A DNA stretch of 12,414 nucleotides from Chloroflexi bacterium RBG_16_64_43. Lineage in GTDB: Bacteria > Chloroflexota > Anaerolineae > Anaerolineales > RBG-16-64-43. Numbering within the stretch: the first letter of the stretch is position 1; each line of letters opens with the position of its first letter. The stretch spans positions 2,169 through 14,582 of the forward strand of contig MGOA01000016.1 in NCBI GenBank assembly GCA_001796965.1. Direction: 5' to 3'. The notes under the pieces were generated by a model, which saw nothing but the letters and a program-made list of their open reading frames with translations, made no database searches and was not told where the DNA came from. Shown piece after piece: positions 7,330 to 12,414 of this stretch. The position numbers were made by a program, and so were the translations under genes.

Positions 7330-8720
7330 CGGAAATCGTGCGTGGCCTCCATCAGGAAGAGCTCACGCGCGGTGCCCGGCAGGCTTTGCCTTTGGCGGAT
7401 GGCAAACGTCTGCACGAACGCGCGCTCGAATCCCTCAAGGTTATACGAGTCGAAGATGTCCTCGCGACTCGAGAGCAGCCGCGCAACCTGAGGGTCATTC
7501 TTCGGAACAAATTCGACGATCAGCCACCGGCCGCAGCGCGAAAAGAAACGCGCCAAGTCGCCCAGCGGCACATTGTTGCCAATCGCCATGTGATGCACGA
7601 GCGCCAGCGCCAGAACCCCGTGGGCCGGACCGCGCTCGAGCAGGGCCATGCGCTCGGCCCCTTCCCACCCGAGCCCGGGGCTCGGGTTGGTCAGGTCCAT
7701 CACCAGGGGCAGGCAGTGGGCCTCGGCACGCGCCCGGCAATCCTGGTAGTTGAGCTCAACGGCGCCCGGGTCGATGTCACACGCGATCGTCAGGTTGCCA
7801 CGCTCGCTTGAGAGCCGGCTGAAGCGGCCCGTATTCGCACCCAGATCCCAGATCATGCCCGGCCCGATGCGCTCAAGCCAACCGGCCACGATGCGGGCCT
7901 TCTCGTCCATCGCCTGGTCGCTGTATTTGTTGGCGCGGTAGTAGTCGGCCCAGGCTGTCTTCTCCGGGCGCCAGGTCAAGCGGCGCACGGCCGCGGACAG
8001 GCTGTCGAGAATACCCAGGAACCCTGCGCGACTCATTCGCCCGCGGGCCGGGGCCGGCCGCCCCGGCTGCGTGCCGCTGTAGCGTTGCTGCGCCGCGGCA
8101 TGCAAGTGGATGTGCGCGAGCAGCCCGAAGTCGAATCGTGTGCGTCCTGGCAATAGGCGCTGCGCCAGATCGAGCGGCACGCCATCGATGAACACGCGCA
8201 GCAGTTGGCTGAGGCGCACGTCGCGATGCGCCATGAGTGCCAGCGGCGCGAGAAAGTGCTGGCAGAATTGGCGGTAGGCGGTCCACGGCTCGCCCGCGTG
8301 ATAGACCTCCAGCGAGAGGCTATCCATCAGCGTCGGTCGTCCTGCGACGAATTGGATGTTGTAAGCGCTCGCGTCCTTGAGAGTCATGCCGCACTCGAGC
8401 GCCTCGCGCGCAATGCGCAGCGTCGCGAGAGCGGCATCTTGAAGCTGACCGAAACACCATTCGTAGGGGTACGAGATGAACGGAATTGTCTGGGGACGGA
8501 GAATGCAGTAGGCAGTGTCTGCACGTTCCGCCGGGATGGTCACTTCCTCGTGCGGTACGAGCAAACCCTTCCCCACCAAGCGCGCATACAGGCCGCCATC
8601 CATCATGGCCCGATAGTCGTCCCGGCCGAGCCGATTCACTTGTCGGTAGAGGGTGCCCTGGCGGGTGAAGACGAAACCGCTCGGGTCGCGGAAGGAGGCA
8701 GCCGAGCGGCTACTTCCCAT
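7326..8720 (-). CDS. SAM-dependent methyltransferase with kinase-like N-terminal half (NoeA-like)
   Basis: This is a 464-residue soluble protein with two parts. The C-terminal half (about 280-464) is a class I SAM methyltransferase. Motif I is IWDLGANTGRFS (290-301), the acidic end of strand 2 is ACDIDPGAVE (313-322), then ALVHHMAIGNN (373-383) and VEFVPKNDPQV (402-412). The N-terminal half contains LKDASAYNIQF (114-124) and RPTLMDSLSLE (128-138), which have the D-x4-N and following D spacing of an aminoglycoside-kinase-type active site, then EPWTAYRQFCQHFLAPLALM. The whole resembles proteins annotated as NoeA-related methyltransferases. The start at 8720 is chosen over the upstream ATG at 8795 because AAGGAG (8728-8733) lies 7 nt before it. 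It overlaps the preceding gene by 11 bp and the following one by 4 bp (ATGA). Substrate is unknown; a glycan or lipid-linked sugar is inferred from neighbours. Confidence 0.85.
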   Translation of the reverse strand: MGSSRSAASFRDPSGFVFTRQGTLYRQVNRLGRDDYRAMMDGGLYARLVGKGLLVPHEEVTIPAERADTAYCILRPQTIPFISYPYEWCFGQLQDAALATLRIAREALECGMTLKDASAYNIQFVAGRPTLMDSLSLEVYHAGEPWTAYRQFCQHFLAPLALMAHRDVRLSQLLRVFIDGVPLDLAQRLLPGRTRFDFGLLAHIHLHAAAQQRYSGTQPGRPAPARGRMSRAGFLGILDSLSAAVRRLTWRPEKTAWADYYRANKYSDQAMDEKARIVAGWLERIGPGMIWDLGANTGRFSRLSSERGNLTIACDIDPGAVELNYQDCRARAEAHCLPLVMDLTNPSPGLGWEGAERMALLERGPAHGVLALALVHHMAIGNNVPLGDLARFFSRCGRWLIVEFVPKNDPQVARLLSSREDIFDSYNLEGFERAFVQTFAIRQRQSLPGTARELFLMEATHDFR

Positions 8721-8940
8721 CCCCGGGCTCCTTGCCCGATCGGCCAGCGAGGCGGGCAAAGAACGCCTTGATCTTGCTCCAGAAGGCGCGCGCAATCACT
8801 GCCACGCCTAGCAGCGCCGCAAGCGCCAGTTGCAGCAAGATGCTGCCCGAGCCGGGGTCAAGGTACATCAGTCCCTGGGCGCTTCCCCCGGCGGGCAGCC
8901 CAGCCATCCAAGTCACGGAAGAGAGGAGTAGCACGTGCAT
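8710..8940 (-). CDS. Small membrane protein with LDPGSGS motif (unknown function)
   Basis: This 76-residue protein has a hydrophobic N-terminus (about 1-16, signal peptide or first helix) and a small-residue stretch GLPAGGSAQG that could be a cleavage site. YLDPGSGS follows (26-33), then one clear transmembrane helix (about 34-53) and a basic tail WSKIKAFFARLAGR ending EPGDGK. I recall similar short LDPGSGS-TM-IKAFF peptides beside methyltransferase and sulfatase-like genes in other bacteria, but no function is known to me. The start at 8940 is chosen because AGGGGA sits 7 nt upstream and the protein then begins at its hydrophobic segment. An ATG at 9006 would add 22 hydrophilic residues without a good ribosome site. 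It is first in the operon and overlaps the methyltransferase gene by 11 bp. A small partner or anchor for the next two proteins is an inference. Confidence 0.78.
   Translation of the reverse strand: MHVLLLSSVTWMAGLPAGGSAQGLMYLDPGSGSILLQLALAALLGVAVIARAFWSKIKAFFARLAGRSGKEPGDGK
8728..8733 (-). promoter_or_regulatory. Ribosome binding site of the methyltransferase gene
   Basis: AAGGAG on the minus strand, 7 nt before the ATG at 8720, lies inside the end of the small-membrane-protein gene. It decides the methyltransferase start and implies translational coupling of the two genes. Confidence 0.7.
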
Positions 8941-8972
8941 CGTGTTTCCCCTTTGAGGCCAAGGTGCGAGCC

Positions 8973-8991
8973 CGGGCGATCGGCCCGCCCG
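8973..8991 (-). other. GC-rich hairpin in the operon leader
   Basis: CGGGCG (8973-8978) and CGCCCG (8986-8991) form a 6-bp GC-only stem with a 7-nt loop, within the predicted 5' leader and about 33 nt before the first start codon. No U-tract follows, so it is not a normal intrinsic terminator. It may be a leader structure or chance in GC-rich DNA. Confidence 0.25.
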
Positions 8992-9052
8992 CGTTTGCTC
9001 TTGCAAGGCCTATGCCAGCCCGGAGCTTGCCTTAGCGCGGATTCTGCGCGCG

Positions 9053-9081
9053 AGTGTACGCGGCCACCTAGATGTTGTCAA
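9053..9081 (-). promoter_or_regulatory. Sigma-70-type promoter for the envelope operon
   Basis: On the minus strand there is a perfect -35 box TTGACA (9076-9081), a spacer of exactly 17 bp, and a -10 box TACACT (9053-9058; four of six match TATAAT). Transcription would start near 9046 and give a leader of about 106 nt before the ATG at 8940. It sits in the only sizeable gap between genes and points into the six-gene envelope cluster. Recognition is by eye. Confidence 0.6.
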
Positions 9082-9238
9082 TCGCGGTGAGAATGCCGAA
9101 GGGCTGAGCCCTGCGATCGGCCGCCTCAGCAATCGGATCCGCCCCACCGGCGTTTCGCCAATGCGGAATTCGGGCCCATGCCGCGCGTGCGCGGTCGGGC
9201 GTAAGGCATGCTATGCCCTCGTCCTGATCGGCCGTCAT
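9068..9238 (-). CDS. Possible 56-aa protein of unknown function downstream of korB
   Basis: A 57-codon frame runs from an ATG at 9238, 6 bp after the korB stop, to a TAG at 9068-9070. An AGGTG lies 3 nt before the ATG, so translation after korB is conceivable. The peptide is hydrophilic, starts MTADQDEGIACLTPD and ends RRAQPFGILTAIDNI. It has no membrane segment and no motif I recognise. Counted by hand, about 68% of third codon positions are G or C, somewhat lower than the neighbouring genes appear, which weakens the case for coding. Its last codons also contain the -35 box of the promoter for the next operon. It could be a real small gene, the worn end of a lost gene, or chance. Confidence 0.28.
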   Translation of the reverse strand: MTADQDEGIACLTPDRARAAWARIPHWRNAGGADPIAEAADRRAQPFGILTAIDNI

Positions 9239-9244
9239 GCGCAC

Positions 9245-10288
9245 CTATGCAAACCGTGCGTTGATGTCGCGCAGCGTCTCCTCGGTAGGGCGCATTTGTG
9301 CCGGGGTCAAGCGCGCCAGCGGCGTCGTGCCGAGCCCGGATATCTCCACGAAGGTCGGCTGCGTCGGGTTGACGTAGATCAGCCCGGTGACGAAGGTGCC
9401 TTGCGTGCGCGACTCCTCGATCAAGGTCAGCGCCGCCAGGCGCGAGGTGGGATCATGGTCGACTTCGATCTTCTTCAACCGCAGACTCGAGCCGTCGGCG
9501 AAGGCCACCGAGGTAATCTCGCCCGGTTCGTAGCTGATCACGATCTCGTCCCGCTCCGGCACGTATGTCAGGTCGTGCAGCGGTTCTTCATGCTCACGGC
9601 CCCAGGCGTAGCTCTTGGGCGACTCGTCTTTGTTGTTGAAGATTACGCACGGGCTGATGACGTCGAGCACTGCCGTGCCCTTGTGCGCCAGAGCCGCTTT
9701 GAGCAGCGTCGATAGCTGGCGCGGGTCGCCGGCGAACGAACGCGCCACGAAGCTTGCTCCGCCGATCAATGCCTCCAGGCAGATGTCGATCGGCGGCAGT
9801 TTGTTCTGCAGCCCCTTCTTGAGCTCCAGCCCTTGTTCGGCGGTGGCCGAGAACTGGCCCTTGGTGAGGCCGTAGACCCCGTTGTTGGCCACGATGTAGA
9901 CCATCGGCACATTGCGCCGCACCATATGCTTGAACTGCCCCATGCCGATATTGGCCGTGTCGCCGTCGCCGCTCATGCCGATGGCTCGCATCGAGTGGTT
10001 GGCGAGAATTGCACCGGTCGCGGCCGAGGGCATGCGCCCGTGCAGCCCGTTGAACCCGTGCGCGCGATTCATGAAGTAGGCCGGTGCCTTGCTCGAGCAG
10101 CCGATGCCACTGACCTTGATTAGCTGCTCGGGCGGGATGGAGAGCTCGAAACACACCGCGACGATCTGGCTGACGATCGAATTGTGACCGCAGCCCTGAC
10201 ACAGGGTCGTCTCAAGGCCGCGGTAGTCGCTCTTCTCCAGACCGATCAAGTTCGTCGTGGCCTTCTTGGGTGCTGTCGCAACCGTCAT
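9245..10288 (-). CDS. korB: 2-oxoacid:ferredoxin oxidoreductase, beta subunit (KorB type)
   Basis: This is the catalytic partner of the upstream KorA. It binds thiamine pyrophosphate and one [4Fe-4S] cluster and passes electrons to ferredoxin. In the 347 residues the cluster ligands are C30 and C33 (CQGCGH), C64 (GIGCSSK) and C214 (ISPCVIFNNK), the four-cysteine pattern known from archaeal and mycobacterial relatives. The TPP/Mg site is visible as MSGDGDTANIG (105-114) followed by NNGVYGLTKGQ (135-145). HGRMPSAATGA (83-93) is also characteristic. No delta ferredoxin-domain subunit follows, so external ferredoxin is presumably the acceptor. The ATG overlaps the korA TGA (ATGA) and is preceded by GGAGGAGG (10293-10300). 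The TAG stop is followed by about 300 bp without a certain gene. Confidence 0.94.
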   Translation of the reverse strand: MTVATAPKKATTNLIGLEKSDYRGLETTLCQGCGHNSIVSQIVAVCFELSIPPEQLIKVSGIGCSSKAPAYFMNRAHGFNGLHGRMPSAATGAILANHSMRAIGMSGDGDTANIGMGQFKHMVRRNVPMVYIVANNGVYGLTKGQFSATAEQGLELKKGLQNKLPPIDICLEALIGGASFVARSFAGDPRQLSTLLKAALAHKGTAVLDVISPCVIFNNKDESPKSYAWGREHEEPLHDLTYVPERDEIVISYEPGEITSVAFADGSSLRLKKIEVDHDPTSRLAALTLIEESRTQGTFVTGLIYVNPTQPTFVEISGLGTTPLARLTPAQMRPTEETLRDINARFA

Positions 10289-12117
10289 CTTTCCTCCTCC
10301 TTCTCGTCGCGCACGGCCTGCACCACCCGTCGCGCCGTCAGGGGCAAACCGTCGTTGTGGGCCAGCGAGCGCATCCGGCCGGCGTGCTCGGCGAAGTAGA
10401 TCTTGAGCAGGCTGTGCATTTGCCCGTCGCTGTTAAGCTCAACCACCCAGTTGACCGGGTGTTCTGCGAGGAACCGACCCACCTCATCTGCGAACGGGAT
10501 GGCGCGCAGCCGGAGGTAGTCGCTCGGGAGGCCGCCCTGGGCCAGGATGTGCCGCGCCTCTTGAATCGCAGGGTCGGTCGAACCGAATCCGACCAACCCG
10601 ATGCGGCTACCGCTCATGTGTTCCACCACCGGCGACGGAACAAGCCCCTTGGCGGTCTGGTACTTGCGCGCCAGGCGCGCCATGTTCGCTTCCCACACCT
10701 GGGGATCTTCACTGTAGGCGGCATTCTCGTCGTGCCCCGTGCCGCGAGTGAAATAGGCCGAGCGCGGGTGCGAGTTTCCAGGCAATGTCCGCCACCCGAT
10801 GCCGTCACCATCGACATCTTTGTAGCGGGCGAATCCGCCCAGCCGGGCCAGATCCTCCGCGCTGAGCACTTTGCCCCGATCCATCGGCTGGTCAGGATAG
10901 CGGAACGAGGGAACGCGCCACAGATTCATGCCCAGGTCAAGATCGCTCAGAACGAAGATCGGCGCCTGCAGTCGTTCCGCCAGGTCGAATGCCCGCCAGC
11001 CGAATTCAAAGCACTCATTCGGCCCGGGTAGGAGCACCACTTGACGTCCGTCGCCGTGGCCGATGAAATGCGCAAACAGGAGATCGCCTTGGGAGACTCG
11101 CGTCGGCAGCCCGGTCGAAGGGCCCATGCGCTGAACGTCCCAGATGACCACCGGCACCTCGGCGTAGTGCGCCAGGCCGGAGAACTCCGCCATCAGCGAA
11201 AGACCGGGCCCCGAAGTGGAGGTCATCGAACGCGCGCCCATCCACCCCGCCCCAACCGCCATGCCCAGCGCCCCCAGCTCATCCTCCGCCTGGACCATGA
11301 GGAAGTGGTTTTCCCCGGTGGTCGGGTCGCGGCGCAATTGCGGCAGGTAATCCTGCAGGCCTTCCGCCAGCGACGAGGCAGGTGTGATCGGATACCATGC
11401 CGCAAACGACACGCCGCCGTAGATTGCACCCAGTGCGGCGGCGGTGTTGCCGTCCACCAGGATCATCCCCGCCTCGGCCGGCATGCGCTCAACACGGAAA
11501 CCGTCGGTCTTGGTCAGGTTTTCAGCGGCATGCTTGTGTGCCGCCTGCACCACACCGAAATTGAGCGCCACCGCCTTGGCCTTGCCGCGGAAGTGGGCCG
11601 CCAACGCGCTTTCCACCTCGCTCAACTCGATGCCCAGCAGCCACGCCAGCCCGCCCACGTAAGCCATGTTGGCGACGTACGGGCGCAGTGAGGCCTCCGC
11701 CCCCGACTCACGCGCTAGGCGCGTGGCCGGGATCGCATAGTAGTGCACGTCACCGCGCGATTTCTCGAAAGCCATATCGTCCGCATACAGGCAGACGCCG
11801 CCCTCGGCGAGCCCCTTCAAGTCCTCGATCACCGTCGTTCGGTTCATCGCGATCAGGATTTCCGATTGGTCGGTGCGCGCAACGAACCCCGCTGCGTTCG
11901 CCCGAATCGTGAACCAGGTCGCCAGCCCCTGGATGTTGGAAGGGAACAGGTTTTTGCCAGAGACCGGAATGCCCATCGCGAACAACGAACGCAGGATGAC
12001 GCCGTTGGCTGTCTGGCTGCCCGATCCATTGACCGTAGCCACGACGATCGAGAAATCGTTGACCTTGCGCGTCACTCCGCTCTTCTCCACCACTGCGAGC
12101 CGAGATTGGACACTCAT
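10285..12117 (-). CDS. korA: 2-oxoacid:ferredoxin oxidoreductase, fused gamma-alpha subunit (KorA type)
   Basis: This encodes the large subunit of a CoA-dependent 2-oxoacid:ferredoxin oxidoreductase, most likely acting on 2-oxoglutarate (2-oxoglutarate + CoA + oxidised ferredoxin to succinyl-CoA + CO2 + reduced ferredoxin) in the cytoplasm. The 610 residues comprise an N-terminal gamma domain (about 20-200, with the NGSGSQTANG loop at 30-39 and GKNLFPSNIQG at 54-64). An alpha domain follows with YPITPASS (242-249), the acidic QAEDE (276-280), TSTSGPG (299-305) and RMGPSTGLPTR (330-340), all typical of the family. Size and fusion order fit two-subunit KorAB enzymes such as the mycobacterial type. 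The start is fixed by an AAGGAG 8 nt upstream. Its last codons (EKEEER) also form the Shine-Dalgarno sequence of korB, and its TGA overlaps the korB ATG. Pyruvate or another 2-oxoacid as substrate cannot be excluded from sequence alone. Confidence 0.93.
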   Translation of the reverse strand: MSVQSRLAVVEKSGVTRKVNDFSIVVATVNGSGSQTANGVILRSLFAMGIPVSGKNLFPSNIQGLATWFTIRANAAGFVARTDQSEILIAMNRTTVIEDLKGLAEGGVCLYADDMAFEKSRGDVHYYAIPATRLARESGAEASLRPYVANMAYVGGLAWLLGIELSEVESALAAHFRGKAKAVALNFGVVQAAHKHAAENLTKTDGFRVERMPAEAGMILVDGNTAAALGAIYGGVSFAAWYPITPASSLAEGLQDYLPQLRRDPTTGENHFLMVQAEDELGALGMAVGAGWMGARSMTSTSGPGLSLMAEFSGLAHYAEVPVVIWDVQRMGPSTGLPTRVSQGDLLFAHFIGHGDGRQVVLLPGPNECFEFGWRAFDLAERLQAPIFVLSDLDLGMNLWRVPSFRYPDQPMDRGKVLSAEDLARLGGFARYKDVDGDGIGWRTLPGNSHPRSAYFTRGTGHDENAAYSEDPQVWEANMARLARKYQTAKGLVPSPVVEHMSGSRIGLVGFGSTDPAIQEARHILAQGGLPSDYLRLRAIPFADEVGRFLAEHPVNWVVELNSDGQMHSLLKIYFAEHAGRMRSLAHNDGLPLTARRVVQAVRDEKEEER

Positions 12118-12125
12118 AGACCCTT

Positions 12126-12132
12126 CTCCTTA
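12126..12132 (-). promoter_or_regulatory. Ribosome binding site of korA overlapping the regulator stop codon
   Basis: The minus strand reads TAAGGAG, in which TAA is the stop codon of the FCD regulator and AAGGAG is a near-perfect Shine-Dalgarno sequence. It lies 8 nt before the korA ATG. This fixes the korA start at 12117 and indicates that the two genes are translated from one message. Confidence 0.75.
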
Positions 12133-12414
12133 GGAATGGGAGACCGAGGAACGAATGGCGGCCTCCTGTCCCTCCGCTTCACGGTGACGCAGCAGCCGGG
12201 TGTGATCGAGCAGTGCAGTCTCCGCCGCCCCAAAATCGCCGCGACGTATGGCCTCCACGATGCGCTCGTGGTAATCCCATACCTTTTGCAGGTAAGCCAA
12301 GTCCGCGTACAGGCTGAGCCCCACCGCCTCGTACGTATCCCAGTAGGCCTGCAGCAGGCCGATCACGAAGGGGTTGCCCAGGCGCGAATAGATCGTGAGG
12401 TGCAGCTGGCGATG
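12130..12414 (-). CDS. GntR-family regulator, FCD domain C-terminal part (partial at window edge)
   Basis: This is the 3' end of a transcription factor gene; its 5' part, including the DNA-binding winged helix, lies beyond the right edge. The visible 94 residues are all-helical and match the C-terminal half of an FCD domain, the ligand-sensing module of FadR/GntR-type regulators. A helix with HRQLHLTIYSRLGNPF is followed by a helix with DYHERIVEAIRRGD, and then by A...LLDHTRLLRHR. The histidines in these helices are where FCD proteins usually bind a metal ion that helps hold a carboxylic acid effector. The frame is open to the window edge, so the GTG at 12366 is internal rather than the start. 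The TAA stop is only 12 bp before korA, so the regulator is probably co-transcribed with korAB and senses a related carboxylate. That last point is inference. Family assignment is fairly sure; which DNA-binding subclass it belongs to cannot be seen. Confidence 0.85.
   Translation of the reverse strand, partial: HRQLHLTIYSRLGNPFVIGLLQAYWDTYEAVGLSLYADLAYLQKVWDYHERIVEAIRRGDFGAAETALLDHTRLLRHREAEGQEAAIRSSVSHS

Noticed and set aside
9100..9112. AGGGC-TGA-GCCCT inverted repeat as a terminator of the korAB unit
   Set aside because: Five-bp stem, no following U-run, and lies within the possible small frame; not distinguishable from chance.
9205..9217. GGCAT-GCT-ATGCC inverted repeat after korB as a terminator
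   Set aside because: Only a 5-bp stem with a 3-nt loop and no T-tract on the minus strand; too weak to call.
11041..11691. Plus-strand frame of 216 codons opposite korA
   Set aside because: korA is unmistakable on the other strand; the plus-strand peptide is His- and Arg-rich without motifs.
1..12414. CRISPR arrays, tRNA or rRNA genes, insertion sequences
   Set aside because: No regularly spaced repeats, no cloverleaf or rRNA-like stretch and no transposase-like protein were seen on either strand.

Overview
This is a GC-rich bacterial window in which every gene I can support lies on the minus strand. It therefore reads right to left, as two transcription units. Nothing here fixes the phylum. 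The high GC, Shine-Dalgarno-led starts, ATGA overlaps and a two-subunit 2-oxoacid:ferredoxin oxidoreductase are compatible with Chloroflexota, Acidobacteriota, deltaproteobacterial-type or similar environmental lineages, but that is a guess.

Unit 1 (12414 to about 9245) is metabolic. It holds the C-terminal part of a GntR-type regulator (FCD ligand-binding domain, cut by the window edge), then korA and korB. These encode the fused gamma-alpha subunit and the TPP/[4Fe-4S] beta subunit of a 2-oxoacid:ferredoxin oxidoreductase. The three genes are 12 bp apart and then overlap by 4 bp, so the regulator and the enzyme are almost certainly co-transcribed. No delta (ferredoxin) subunit is present. 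A 56-codon reading frame of uncertain reality starts 6 bp after korB.

The region 8941-9244 is the only long non-coding candidate. It carries a good sigma-70-type promoter reading leftward (TTGACA, 17 bp, TACACT), a roughly 106-nt leader with a GC hairpin, and three copies of GATCGGCC.

Unit 2 (8940 to 199, possibly continuing past the left edge) is a tightly packed cell-envelope cluster. In order it holds a 76-aa membrane peptide with an LDPGSGS motif, a two-part SAM methyltransferase whose N-terminal half carries kinase-like residues, and a five-helix membrane protein with a periplasmic alkaline-phosphatase/sulfatase-superfamily domain. Four different GT-C-type polytopic membrane proteins follow (PIG-V-like, a large DYDGLMYHL protein, a YDGRF/RYQRILYP protein and an EFPP protein). 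Junctions are overlaps of 11, 4, 4, 34 and 1 bp and one 9-bp gap.

The likely joint role is synthesis and modification of a lipid-linked or surface glycan. The GT-C proteins would add sugars from polyprenyl donors at the outer face of the membrane. The phosphatase-superfamily protein and the methyltransferase would decorate or trim the product. This role is inferred from family and context; no substrate can be read from the sequence. The best candidate for an undescribed system is the first three genes of unit 2.
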